A stretch of 64,000 bases of DNA from Butyrivibrio sp. VCD2006 (GTDB taxonomy: Bacteria > Bacillota > Clostridia > Lachnospirales > Lachnospiraceae), in NCBI RefSeq assembly GCF_000423925.1, contig NZ_AUIX01000001.1, positions 186,001 through 250,000 on the forward strand, in the 5' to 3' direction. The notes under the pieces were generated by a model, which worked only from the letters and a program-made list of their open reading frames with translations, was not told the DNA's origin and did not search any database. Below, piece by piece: positions 30,808 through 39,839 of the stretch (positions are counted from its first letter, which is position 1; each line of letters opens with the position of its first letter). The position numbers and the translations under genes were made by a program.

Positions 30808-32642
30808 GAAAAAATGGCAGAACACTTATAGAAGACTTAAAACTCATAAGACGGGGCATGATAGAATTCGGCACATTTCTTCCGAGGCAGCTAAGGCTAC
30901 TCTTCATAGCCTCTCTTATTTCAATGATAATACCCTATATAGGAATATACATGACCTCTATGGTTATCAGCGAGCTTAGCGGACTAAGGCGAGTATCCGC
31001 ACTTATTACATATATAGCTGTATCTATTTCTCTTACACTGCTTTTAAGTGTGCTATCCGCAATTTTAAATAAGAAAATTAATGTGGGCTACAATCAACTC
31101 TTCCCGGCTCACGAGATACGGCTTAACGAAAAAGCCAACGCCATGAAATACTCCCTTCTTGAAAACGAAAAAATAAGAGCCCTCAGGGATGAAGTCTCAG
31201 GAAGTATTGATTGCTCCGGTGCTGGAATGGGAAGTCTGTACTGGGACTGTGGATCAATATTTAATGCCATTATTTCAGGAGTTATCAGCATAATTATTCT
31301 TGCGCTTAATGTCGGAATCGAAGGCACAACTCTAGGCTTTTCAGGATCGATGTTTAGTTTTGCAAACTCCGTATGGGGATATTTTGTATTAGCTTTGGTT
31401 ATACTTATCTCCGCTTTCATATCATCAAAAATGACAGCCAAAATATTTGACGTATCCTTTGATGTATTCTTAAATGGTGCAAAGTATAACCGCTATTCAG
31501 GCTATTACAAACTTGAATACCTCTCAGATGATAAATCTGCCAAGGATGTTCGCCTTTATCACCAGAAAAGCCTCATACTAAAAGAAGTTCTGGACAAGTG
31601 CTATATACCATTTTCAAAAGGAGATAAGAGAGAAAAAGACGCATCCAGCATGGGTAACGGCGTCCTTCTTTTTCTCAGCGCCATTACCGGAGGTGTTGTA
31701 TATATCCTTGTAGGCGCAAAAGCGATGAACGGCAGTATTGGCATAGGTAATGTACTTCTTGTATATGCGGCGGTTACCATGCTGATAAAGGCCTTAACGG
31801 ATTTTTCCATGACATTTACAGACCTTAGAAACAACAACGAGCACCTCATCAGATATTTTAACTACGTATCACTTGACGAAGAAAACGCTTCCGCTTCAAA
31901 AACAGACATAACAGGTAAAGGAGAAGTCGTAGTAGATAACGTCTCCTTCAAATACCCCGGTTCCCGGAATAACACCTTAAATAATGTTTCACTAAAAATC
32001 TCTGACGGTGAAAAAGTTGCAATAGTAGGTGCTAACGGATCAGGAAAAACAACGCTGGTCAAACTGATTTGCGGTCTCTACGATGTTTCAAATGGAAGCA
32101 TAACTATCGGGAATATTCCTGTCTCGGTTGTTTTTCAGGACTTTAGTCTGCTCTCGCTACCTATAGGCAATAATATCTCTGCCGGTGCTCTATGCGATAA
32201 GGCAAAGGTTTGGAATGCTCTTGAAAAAGTAGGAATGAAAGAAAGAGTAGAAAGCTTTGACAGGAAGCTGGAGCAACCTCTTTTCAAAGACTACGATGAT
32301 GGCGGCTGTGATCTATCCGGAGGTGAGGCACAAAAAATCGCCATAGCAAGGGGCATCTACAAGGATTCTCCCCTCTTCATCCTGGATGAGCCCACAGCTG
32401 CGCTGGACCCTTATGCAGAATATGAGATATTCACAAAGATGAATGAAATATCAGCTAATAAGACAACCATTTTCATTAGCCACAGGCTTTATTCCTGCAA
32501 ATTCTGTGACAGAGTCATTGTTATGGATAAGGGCCAGATTGTTCAGGAGGGCACTCATGATGAACTAGTCAGCATTCCCGGGAAATATTCGGAAATGTGG
32601 AATGCCCAGGCAAATCATTATACAGACTATAACGCATCATAA
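30804..32642 (+). CDS. ABC exporter half-transporter (membrane + ATPase), second subunit
   Basis: 612 residues with the same plan as its neighbour: six membrane helices (about 25-330), then an ATPase domain with Walker A GANGSGKTT, signature LSGGEAQKIAIARG, Walker B LFILDEPTAALDP and H-loop ISHRLY. In many heterodimeric exporters one ATP site has lost its glutamate, but both subunits here keep DEPTAA, so two competent sites are expected. A short loop replaces part of the usual segment between Walker A and the Q-loop (SITIGNIPVSVVFQDFSL), making this domain a little compact. Its start overlaps the first gene's stop. The operon ends at the hairpin at 32657. Confidence 0.9.
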   Translation: MRKNGRTLIEDLKLIRRGMIEFGTFLPRQLRLLFIASLISMIIPYIGIYMTSMVISELSGLRRVSALITYIAVSISLTLLLSVLSAILNKKINVGYNQLFPAHEIRLNEKANAMKYSLLENEKIRALRDEVSGSIDCSGAGMGSLYWDCGSIFNAIISGVISIIILALNVGIEGTTLGFSGSMFSFANSVWGYFVLALVILISAFISSKMTAKIFDVSFDVFLNGAKYNRYSGYYKLEYLSDDKSAKDVRLYHQKSLILKEVLDKCYIPFSKGDKREKDASSMGNGVLLFLSAITGGVVYILVGAKAMNGSIGIGNVLLVYAAVTMLIKALTDFSMTFTDLRNNNEHLIRYFNYVSLDEENASASKTDITGKGEVVVDNVSFKYPGSRNNTLNNVSLKISDGEKVAIVGANGSGKTTLVKLICGLYDVSNGSITIGNIPVSVVFQDFSLLSLPIGNNISAGALCDKAKVWNALEKVGMKERVESFDRKLEQPLFKDYDDGGCDLSGGEAQKIAIARGIYKDSPLFILDEPTAALDPYAEYEIFTKMNEISANKTTIFISHRLYSCKFCDRVIVMDKGQIVQEGTHDELVSIPGKYSEMWNAQANHYTDYNAS

Positions 32643-32656
32643 AAATCATTTATAAA

Positions 32657-32694
32657 AAAGGCTGTTATCCCGAAATGACCCGAGATAACAGCCT
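32657..32694. terminator. Intrinsic terminator between convergent genes
   Basis: GGCTGTTATC pairs with GATAACAGCC around a GC-containing loop. The T6 tract lies on the minus-strand side, so it best ends the secreted-protein gene; on the plus strand it is weaker. Confidence 0.8.
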
Positions 32695-32713
32695 CTATAA
32701 TTTAATTAAGTAT

Positions 32714-33946
32714 TTAGTTCGTCTTCATTCCCACAATCGAACCAATTGCATTGTTTGATGACAAGGTTCCATGACAAATAACATTTCCCTGATCGTCATA
32801 GTCGAAAACGAGCATCATTACAATGCCATCCCAGCTTACAGTGGTTATACCGGATTCCTCATCATAATCATTAAGAATATCCTCTCCAAAATACAGATTT
32901 TGTCCTGTTTCTGTCTTAGATACTCCTGATGCACCTGTAATTTCGACTGTCATCGCATAAAGTCCGTCAATTTCTTTCACTGAAGGATGCTTCTTTTCAC
33001 CTTCAGTAGATACTTTAACCTGCCTCGGATTTTCTACCCTAAGGCTATTTACAGTATCCATCAGAATCTCTTTATAAGTTTCCGAAGAAAGATATGGCTG
33101 GGTACTTCCAAAGTAATAGAAATGCCTGTCTATGATCGTCATATAACAATACGAACTCATTGGACAGGGACAATCTTCAGAGACAAAGGTTGACTCGCAT
33201 AGCAGGCCCTTTCTGCCATTTATCTCAGTCTCCTTCTTAAGTATCTCAGTATCAGATGACTTTAAGAACTGATTTCCAAAGATCTTAAGAAGCTCCTCAT
33301 CAGTGTTATTATCATAAGCAGGGTCTGTCAGATCATCCGTGTGAATCATCATAAATGCCGGTATATCATCTGAATAATAGTAGAAAAGTGTAGCATCGGT
33401 CTCTTCCTTTTTGAAGTCCCTTGAAACATCAAAAGTTGCTATACCATAAGTACAACTATCATCATATTCCGGCTTCTCATATACATAATCTCCATAGAAT
33501 AATCTAAAGCTGTTATCATCATTCTCCAACCTGCAAGGCAGATCATATATATTTTTGTCGATAAATGTTATTTCAGGTATTCCAAGATCAGTTGATATAC
33601 CGGTATACTTTCCGAATACACGAACCTGTTTGCCTACCATTTCCTGTACCAGTTCATAATACCGGTCGTTCCCGCTATCTCCGCAGTAAGCAGCCCAATT
33701 ACCATCAACCGTCTTTATTATTATGGTTTTAGCATTATCGTCATAGCTCTTTGCTATTCCCTCAATCCAGATCGGATTTTCAAGAAGTGACTCATTATCC
33801 TCTCTAAACTGAGCATAATCACTGACCTTTTCAAATTTATCAGTATATTGAGCATCCGTAATCTCTGTTTCTTCAGCCTTTACCTGAAGCGGCAGAAGCA
33901 AACACATAAACATCATTAACAGTGAAAATGTTGTTTTTTTCATCAT
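32714..33946 (-). CDS. Secreted protein of unknown function with OB-like segment
   Basis: 410 residues from the ATG at 33946, which has GGGGGA 7 bp upstream; the open frame to 33982 has no ribosome site. A signal peptide is clear (MMKKTTFSLLMMFMCLLLPL, cleavage near QVKA). Residues about 45-125 form a strand-rich stretch (PIWIEGIAKSYDDN, GKQVRVFGKYTG) like the OB-type domains of Firmicute exported proteins. A second part (about 130-310) has several cysteines (CESTFVSEDCPCPMSSYC) and could hold disulfides, and the C-terminal 90 residues look like a small beta domain. I recognise no family. It is monocistronic. The 33947-34285 region upstream is AT-rich and non-coding. Confidence 0.65.
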   Translation of the reverse strand: MMKKTTFSLLMMFMCLLLPLQVKAEETEITDAQYTDKFEKVSDYAQFREDNESLLENPIWIEGIAKSYDDNAKTIIIKTVDGNWAAYCGDSGNDRYYELVQEMVGKQVRVFGKYTGISTDLGIPEITFIDKNIYDLPCRLENDDNSFRLFYGDYVYEKPEYDDSCTYGIATFDVSRDFKKEETDATLFYYYSDDIPAFMMIHTDDLTDPAYDNNTDEELLKIFGNQFLKSSDTEILKKETEINGRKGLLCESTFVSEDCPCPMSSYCYMTIIDRHFYYFGSTQPYLSSETYKEILMDTVNSLRVENPRQVKVSTEGEKKHPSVKEIDGLYAMTVEITGASGVSKTETGQNLYFGEDILNDYDEESGITTVSWDGIVMMLVFDYDDQGNVICHGTLSSNNAIGSIVGMKTN

Positions 33947-34285
33947 AAAAATATCCCCCAATCGTGTACAACTAAATTTCAAAGGCTTTTCTTTTCCTCG
34001 AACACACTATAACCTCACGAAAAGCACAAATCGATTAAGATTCGCTAAAAATTCAGATAAAATTCTAATCAAGAACCTTTTTCATTACTCATTTTTGATG
34101 TCTCAATTTCAGTATTAACAAGAACTTTTGAAGTTTATATTTTTTTAATCTATGAAAAGTCCATATTTTTATTGAATAAAAGAATCACCTTAATGCTTTT
34201 AGTAATGAAATAAAATTACACAGGGTACATATTCTCTTAACATTTAGACCATGAAAAAGTCATATATAGAAAGAATGTTTGCAAT

Positions 34286-34317
34286 AAAAAGGACGAGCAA
34301 TCAAAAATCGCTCGTCC
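34286..34317 (-). terminator. Intrinsic terminator of the dtd / methyltransferase operon
   Basis: On the minus strand GGACGAGCGA pairs with a GCTCGTCC arm (8-9 bp, loop of about 10 nt), followed by TTTTT. It lies 23 bp after the methyltransferase stop. Confidence 0.85.
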
Positions 34318-34339
34318 TAAAATGATCATAATATTTTTT

Positions 34340-35239
34340 TTACCATACAATAAGGCAATTGCCCTCGGCTGTTAGCGGATGTTCCTCAAGGATCTTCACC
34401 TCTCTGCCAAGAGCCTCTAATTTCTCAGTGAACTCTTTAACAGTATATCCATCCATTTTTCTCTCAGATTCAAGATTCCATGTCAGATATCCATGTCTTG
34501 CTTTTTTAATGACTTTTTTAAAATAGCTGTCCTGAATCACACGGACAAGCTCGCTGTAAGCATAATTGCTCATAACGAGATCACAACTATCCACATCTGA
34601 GTCCTTAATAGTGGTTCCGTCAACAAATCTTGCAGCTTCCGTGCCGGCAAATTTACCGGTATATCTCTTTGCCAACATAAGAGGTTCGGGAAGATCAATA
34701 AGATAATATGCATTCATCGGATGATCAGCACTTATAATCCTGAACTGTCCGCCATAACCTACCCCGATCTCAGCAACAGATTTTATACTGTCCATATCAA
34801 ACAGCTCCTTTAAATCATAAAGGACCTTAATGTATCGAAGAGTTGTCGGAGAAATGCTTACCTCTCTGCCACCTATGTTATATACATATTTTCTGGGTGA
34901 TCCTACGGTATCATTTTTCACGTACTCTGAAATTCTCTCTGAGATTTTATCAAAGCCGCTTTTCTTCTTAAGCTCGTCAAGATATTGCTGTCCCTGCTCA
35001 AATGATAAATGATCAAGAATTAGATTATAAATCTCATTTCTTCTGAAATGGTTAAACATAAATCCATTCTGACTTGCAACCTTGCAGAAAATCGGATATT
35101 TACCATCGTCAGAAACACTGCTCCCGCCTGAACTATTTCCAATATGTTTTGCTAGAATTTTGTTATCCAGCTTCTTTTGAACTCTTTCATAAAAAGTTGC
35201 CATTTTTACTCTTATACCTTCCCCTATATATTTCACCAT
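34340..35239 (-). CDS. Putative sugar O-methyltransferase
   Basis: 299 residues. The central SAM-binding region reads SVAEIGVGYGGQFRII (about 160-175), with EIGVGYGG as the glycine motif, then YYLIDLPEPLMLAKRY with the acidic strand-2 residue, and DLVMSNYAYSEL. The combination EIGxGYGGQ .. DLPE .. SNYAxSEL is that of the family annotated as putative sugar O-methyltransferases in polysaccharide and surface-sugar clusters. The ATG overlaps the dtd stop codon (TAATG), so expression is coupled to dtd. A surface-sugar substrate is inferred from the family, not from neighbours. Confidence 0.72.
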   Translation of the reverse strand: MVKYIGEGIRVKMATFYERVQKKLDNKILAKHIGNSSGGSSVSDDGKYPIFCKVASQNGFMFNHFRRNEIYNLILDHLSFEQGQQYLDELKKKSGFDKISERISEYVKNDTVGSPRKYVYNIGGREVSISPTTLRYIKVLYDLKELFDMDSIKSVAEIGVGYGGQFRIISADHPMNAYYLIDLPEPLMLAKRYTGKFAGTEAARFVDGTTIKDSDVDSCDLVMSNYAYSELVRVIQDSYFKKVIKKARHGYLTWNLESERKMDGYTVKEFTEKLEALGREVKILEEHPLTAEGNCLIVW

Positions 35240-35673
35240 TATACATCCAGTACAATAGTAACAGGACCGTCATTGACAGATTCCACCTTCATATCAGCGC
35301 CAAATACTCCGGTCTGAACTTCAAAACCTCTGTTTCTGCACTCAGAAACTACAAGCTCATAAAGCGGCTCTGATATCTCGGGTCTTGCAGCATCTGTAAA
35401 TCCGGGTCTTCTGGAGCTGCAATCGGCATACAATGTGAACTGACTGACAATCAATAGTTCTGCTCCTGCATCCTTAGGATTAATGTTCATCTTACCATTA
35501 TCATCTTCAAATATCCTAAGCCCACAGATCTTATCAGCAATCTTTTTGGCTTGCTCTTCGGTATCCCCGGTCTTTACACCAAGAAGTACCAAAAATCCTT
35601 TTCCTACCTCTGATACCTTCTGCCCGTCAATTGTAACGGAAGCAGACAAAACTCTTGTCAAAACAGCTCTCAT
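35239..35673 (-). CDS. dtd: D-aminoacyl-tRNA deacylase
   Basis: 144 residues, the usual length for Dtd, which removes D-amino acids (and glycine mischarged on tRNA-Ala) from tRNAs. Both hallmark motifs are intact: SQFTLYADCSSRRPGFTDAA (about 77-96; the SQFTL core), and NDGPVTIVLDV at the C-terminus (the NxGPVT motif with the cross-subunit cis Gly-Pro). The first residues MRAVLTRVLSASVTIDG also match. It leads an operon with the sugar methyltransferase, whose start codon overlaps its stop. Confidence 0.95.
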   Translation of the reverse strand: MRAVLTRVLSASVTIDGQKVSEVGKGFLVLLGVKTGDTEEQAKKIADKICGLRIFEDDNGKMNINPKDAGAELLIVSQFTLYADCSSRRPGFTDAARPEISEPLYELVVSECRNRGFEVQTGVFGADMKVESVNDGPVTIVLDV

Positions 35674-35736
35674 ATATCCCCCTTATCAGACTCTGCCTGC
35701 ACTAATAAAAGATCACAAGGGGAAGTCTAAGATTAG

Positions 35737-36765
35737 TTACATAAGCTTAAGTATATCGTCTCGAACGCCATCCATACGCGCATCCGAAAGACCAAAATCC
35801 ATCTCCTTGTAGCTCCATGCTGCACGGCCAATATTGTACTTATTAAAGCATGTACCTATAGCAGTATACCACTTAAGAACATCCTCGGGAGTTGCTTTTT
35901 CAATAACTCCATACTCTCCGCAGTAAAGAGCAACATTTCTCTCCTCTGCTACTCTTACAGCCTCCTCCATATACTGCTCGAAGTACTCGATTCCAAGCTT
36001 CCTGTCAGGATCGTCTACCTTCATCTCCTCAGGTCTGTTACCAAGCTGAGCAAATGCGTTGTCATCATACTCACGATATGTGGAATCAAAAGGCATTCTG
36101 AAATCCACATCCATTGTATCAATCCATGCTGCTCCCTGATGAGTAAATACCAGTGGCTCATAGCAATGGAAATTATATACCACATTCTCATCATAGGGTG
36201 CACAGATATCCTTCAGAGCAACAATACTGTTGTTATAGTAGCCACCGACAAGAATCTTTATTGTAGGAGCAAAAACTCTGATTCTCTTAATGCATTCCGT
36301 GGAAATACGATTCCAGGTGTCGCAATACTCCTTCTTTGTAACTTCATTAAGGAGTTCGAATGCAAGTCTGTCCTCATATTTACCAAAACGCTTTGCAAAC
36401 TGCTCCCAAAGTTTGTAAAAACGCTCCTGATACTTCTCATTTTCAAAGAAGCCTGCTTCCTGCTCGCCATTATCAAAGCTGTATCCGAAGGTTTTATGAA
36501 GGTCCAGTACGGTATTAAGGCCATATTTCTCAGTCCAGTCAAGGGCCTTCTGAATATAGCCAAAGCCATCTTCTTTATAATTACCTTCTTTATCCTCCAC
36601 AAGATCATAGTCAACCGGGATTCTTATGTGGTCGAGACCCCAGCTTTTAATCTTTTCAATATCGCTCTCAGTAATAAAATTATCATATCTCTCCTTGGTG
36701 TGATCGCACTGTGAGAGCCATCCTCCAAGGTTTATTCCATGTGAAAATCCCGGGAACTGTTTCAT
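35737..36765 (-). CDS. Glycoside hydrolase family 5 enzyme, cytoplasmic
   Basis: 342 residues, a single (beta/alpha)8 GH5 catalytic domain. The N-terminus GINLGGWLSQC and the substrate-site HIRIPVDYDL are typical. The acid/base glutamate is in AFELLNEV (about 140-147) and the nucleophile in LYCGEYGVIE (about 282-291). There is no signal peptide and no carbohydrate-binding module, so it should act on imported oligosaccharides such as cello-, manno- or beta-1,3-gluco-oligosaccharides; the GINLGGWL opening is common in exo-glucanase-like subfamilies. AAGGAG lies 6-7 bp before the ATG, and it has its own consensus promoter. Confidence 0.88.
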   Translation of the reverse strand: MKQFPGFSHGINLGGWLSQCDHTKERYDNFITESDIEKIKSWGLDHIRIPVDYDLVEDKEGNYKEDGFGYIQKALDWTEKYGLNTVLDLHKTFGYSFDNGEQEAGFFENEKYQERFYKLWEQFAKRFGKYEDRLAFELLNEVTKKEYCDTWNRISTECIKRIRVFAPTIKILVGGYYNNSIVALKDICAPYDENVVYNFHCYEPLVFTHQGAAWIDTMDVDFRMPFDSTYREYDDNAFAQLGNRPEEMKVDDPDRKLGIEYFEQYMEEAVRVAEERNVALYCGEYGVIEKATPEDVLKWYTAIGTCFNKYNIGRAAWSYKEMDFGLSDARMDGVRDDILKLM

Positions 36766-36840
36766 TTCGTTATCTCCTTAAGCAAATTATTTGTAAATAG
36801 AAAACTTCAGGTGACTATTTTATTACTGATTATTGGTATT

Positions 36841-36870
36841 TTTATACTAAAAACATACTATTTTTGTCAA
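36841..36870 (-). promoter_or_regulatory. Promoter of the GH5 gene
   Basis: On the minus strand TTGACA (plus positions 36865-36870), an 18-bp spacer and TATAAA (36841-36846). It is about 75 bp before the ATG. Confidence 0.7.
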
Positions 36871-36928
36871 AATTATGCGAATTGCCAAATAGATAAGTCT
36901 CAAATCCACAGAAATCACAGCTTATGCT

Positions 36929-38125
36929 TTATGCCTCTACAACAGCATTAACAAAAGCATGAAGCTCGGGCTCATCTGTCTCATGAAGTGCACTCTTAAT
37001 TGTGAGCATAGGTTCAACAATAGTCACATTCTTAAGTGCAGAGAGCTTTTCTGTCATAAGCTTACCTGAAGCGGGAGCCCAGGTACCATTCTGTGCAAGA
37101 GCAAATGTTCTGTTCTGAACAGTAAGTGCTGCGCAGTCTGACAGGAAATTTTCCATCGGAATATAAATACCATTATTGTATGTTGGGCAAAACAGCACAA
37201 TCTTACTGCAGCGCCATACCTCTGAGATCAGTACGGATGTGTGTGTCTGTGAAACATCGTATACACTGACCTTTTTGCCACTCTGCTCACGAATCATGGC
37301 TGCAGCCTTCTGAGCCGCACTCTCGGTATGTCCGTACAGACTTCCGTAGATAACTACTATTCCGTCATCCTCGGGAGTGTATGTACTCCACTTCTGATAT
37401 TTATCAATAAACCAGCCGATATTCTCTCTCCATACAGGTCCGTGAAGCGGGCAGATAAGCTTGATATCAATACCTGCTGCCTTCTTAAGAACTGCCTGAA
37501 CCTGCATACCATATTTTCCAACAATATTAGCATAATATCTTCTGGCATCATCAAGGAAGTCTTTTTCGAAATCATACTCATCAGCAAATATGCCGGCATC
37601 TATTGCACCAAAGGTTCCGAATGCATCTGCACTGAAAAGAGCTCCTGTAGCCTGATCGTATGTAAACATTGCCTCAGGCCAGTGAACCATAGGTGCCATA
37701 ACAAAACTGAGAGTATGCTTTCCAAGCTCCAATGTATCGCCTTCAGCTACCGTTATTTTATTCTGAGCGCCAAGCTCCGGGAAAAACTGAGAAAGGAAAG
37801 TAAACGTTTTAGCATTACCCACAAGAGTTACATCAGGATAGAGTGCTACAACCGTTGCTATTTGTGAACAATGGTCGGGCTCCATGTGGTTTATCACGAG
37901 GTAATCAAGCTTTCTGTCTCCGAGAACCCCTTTGACATTCTCCAAAAACTGATCAGATATAGAGATATCAGCCGTATCAAAAAGAGCGGTTTTATCATCA
38001 AGTATTACATAGCTGTTATAGGAAACGCCGTTCTCAAGCGGGAAGATATTCTCAAATCTTGAAAGCCTTCTGTCGCTTCCGCCAACCCAGTAAGTGTTGT
38101 CAGTAATTTCTCTGAAATTGATCAT
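36929..38125 (-). CDS. Flavodiiron protein (FprA-type A-type flavoprotein)
   Basis: 398 residues: a metallo-beta-lactamase-like diiron domain (1-245) followed by a flavodoxin domain (about 252-398). The iron ligands are all seen: HMEPDH (about 80-85), the histidine of MVHWPE, the aspartate of SADAFG, and the histidine of CPLHGPVW. The FMN site GSLYGHTES is complete. These soluble proteins reduce O2 to water, or NO to N2O, protecting anaerobes, and receive electrons from rubredoxin or NADH-linked partners, not found here. GGAGG lies 7 bp before the ATG. It follows the UGM-like gene but a terminator separates them. Confidence 0.93.
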   Translation of the reverse strand: MINFREITDNTYWVGGSDRRLSRFENIFPLENGVSYNSYVILDDKTALFDTADISISDQFLENVKGVLGDRKLDYLVINHMEPDHCSQIATVVALYPDVTLVGNAKTFTFLSQFFPELGAQNKITVAEGDTLELGKHTLSFVMAPMVHWPEAMFTYDQATGALFSADAFGTFGAIDAGIFADEYDFEKDFLDDARRYYANIVGKYGMQVQAVLKKAAGIDIKLICPLHGPVWRENIGWFIDKYQKWSTYTPEDDGIVVIYGSLYGHTESAAQKAAAMIREQSGKKVSVYDVSQTHTSVLISEVWRCSKIVLFCPTYNNGIYIPMENFLSDCAALTVQNRTFALAQNGTWAPASGKLMTEKLSALKNVTIVEPMLTIKSALHETDEPELHAFVNAVVEA

Positions 38126-38142
38126 TGTTTGCCTCCTTCTTT

Positions 38143-38172
38143 TAAATAAGGGCGCCAGTTTTTGGCGCCCTT
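38143..38172 (-). terminator. Intrinsic terminator of the UGM-like gene
   Basis: Perfect 10-bp stem AAGGGCGCCA / TGGCGCCCTT with a 5-nt loop, and on the minus strand a short TTATTT tract. It lies just before the ribosome site of the flavodiiron gene. Confidence 0.75.
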
Positions 38173-38182
38173 ATAATATAAA

Positions 38183-39769
38183 TCAGTCTATCTCTATCTC
38201 TTCATCCTCAGGGCTCTTTTCCTCTGTGGATTCATGATATTCTTTTTCTGTATTAACACTCCAGATGTTGCTTCTGTCCCTTGTACCGCTGAGAATATTC
38301 TTAACAGTCTCAAAGGATGTGCACATCGAATGATCAATGTTGTTATATCTGTGCTGACCATTTCGACCTACACAGTAAAGGTTATCAATAGTGTTCAGAT
38401 AATCAACAAGCTTGTCCATCTCATCATATGTATCGAAGTAAGCAGGATAAGCCTTCTTAACACGCTCAACGTGGTAATCGATGACCTCACTCTCCTCATC
38501 GATGAGATTGATCTTTACCATCTCCTTTATTGCCATCTTGGCAAACTCATCGTCTGTCATGCTCCACATGGAATCGCCTTCATTACAGAAGTACTCAAGT
38601 CCCATCCATACGGTTTTGTCGATGTCCTTAACAAGGTAAGGTGACCAGTTATTATAAATCTGAAAACGTCCCATGGATACTGTACGATCATGTACATATA
38701 CCCAGTTATCAGGAACAATATTGCCGATAGTTTTGGTGTTTGTCTTATTCACAAGATTAAGGTGCGGAATAAGAACACCAAGTGTCATGTAATCTCTGTA
38801 AGGAAGTCCTGCAGCAATTCTTGCAGGATCAGCAGGAACATCATTCATACCTGCTACAAGATCCTTTACAGGCATTGAGCTAATAACATAATCACCCTCA
38901 ACGGTAACATTCTCACCGTCCTTCACATAAGTAACACCTGTGAGATGATCTCCGTCTTTATTGATCTTAACGACCTTGGCACCTGTTATTATTGTGCCAC
39001 CTTTTTTCCTGATCTCGGATGCTGTAACATCCCAAAGCTGACCGGGACCGAGCTTAGGATAGCTGAACTCCTCAATAAGAGAAGTCTCAACCTTTCCGCC
39101 TGTCTTACCACTCTTTTTCTTAAACGCATTGGCAAGAACAGCCATAATAGATACGCCCTTAACACGCTGAGCGCCCCAGCTGGGATCTATCTCTGAGGGA
39201 TGTCTTCCCCAAAGATTAGCTGTATAATGCTCGAAAAACATGGAGTAAAGCTTCTTACCGAAGCGATTTACATAAAAGTCCTCAAGTGAATTCTCTTTGC
39301 GTTTAAACAAAAGTGCCTTAATGTATGAAAAGCCTGCAACAATTGTTGTGCCAAGACCCATGTTTGTGAAAGTCTCAACCTTCAATGAAATAGGATAATC
39401 AAAGAACTTGCCATTGAAGAAAATACGTGAGATACGATTTCTTCTGAGCATAACCCTGTCCTCTATCTCCGGATCAGGACCACCCTTTGCAAGAGTTGAT
39501 GCACGCTTCAAAACTATATCGTCATAGGACGGGCTACCCTGTCTGGGAAGCATGTTGTCCCACCACTGGTTAACTTCAGGAACCTTGGAGAAGAATCTGT
39601 GTCCTCCCATATCCATGCGGTTTCCTTTATATTCAACAGTTCTGGAAATACCTCCAAACTTGTCAGTCTCTTCAAAAACGATAACCTCGATATCATCTGA
39701 CTTTGTAAGTAACTCATATGCTGCCGTAAGACCTGCAGGGCCGGCACCTATGATTAATGCTTTCTTCAT
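38183..39769 (-). CDS. FAD-dependent oxidoreductase, UDP-galactopyranose mutase-like
   Basis: 528 residues. The N-terminal Rossmann motif [14 protein letters not shown] (about 8-21), then [12 protein letters not shown] and MDMGGHRFF, is the FAD-binding pattern of amine-oxidase/UGM-like flavoproteins. Long internal similarity to bacterial UDP-galactopyranose mutase-like proteins is apparent ([22 protein letters not shown]; near the C-terminus [20 protein letters not shown], the second FAD motif). It is longer than classical Glf (about 370), with an acidic tail ([10 protein letters not shown]), so it belongs to the extended subfamily found in polysaccharide loci. A sugar nucleotide or lipid-sugar substrate is inferred. 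It forms a monocistronic unit. Confidence 0.78.
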   Translation of the reverse strand: MKKALIIGAGPAGLTAAYELLTKSDDIEVIVFEETDKFGGISRTVEYKGNRMDMGGHRFFSKVPEVNQWWDNMLPRQGSPSYDDIVLKRASTLAKGGPDPEIEDRVMLRRNRISRIFFNGKFFDYPISLKVETFTNMGLGTTIVAGFSYIKALLFKRKENSLEDFYVNRFGKKLYSMFFEHYTANLWGRHPSEIDPSWGAQRVKGVSIMAVLANAFKKKSGKTGGKVETSLIEEFSYPKLGPGQLWDVTASEIRKKGGTIITGAKVVKINKDGDHLTGVTYVKDGENVTVEGDYVISSMPVKDLVAGMNDVPADPARIAAGLPYRDYMTLGVLIPHLNLVNKTNTKTIGNIVPDNWVYVHDRTVSMGRFQIYNNWSPYLVKDIDKTVWMGLEYFCNEGDSMWSMTDDEFAKMAIKEMVKINLIDEESEVIDYHVERVKKAYPAYFDTYDEMDKLVDYLNTIDNLYCVGRNGQHRYNNIDHSMCTSFETVKNILSGTRDRSNIWSVNTEKEYHESTEEKSPEDEEIEID

Positions 39770-39839
39770 TTTTAAATCTGCTCTCCACTATCTTAATTTA
39801 CTATCTTCACAATAGTGTAATTTTATCATTATTAATAAT

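Noticed and set aside
29002-32642. Degenerate ATP site in one half of the ABC exporter pair
   Set aside because: Both subunits keep Walker A, LSGGE/FSGGE signatures, DEPTAA with the glutamate, and the H-loop.
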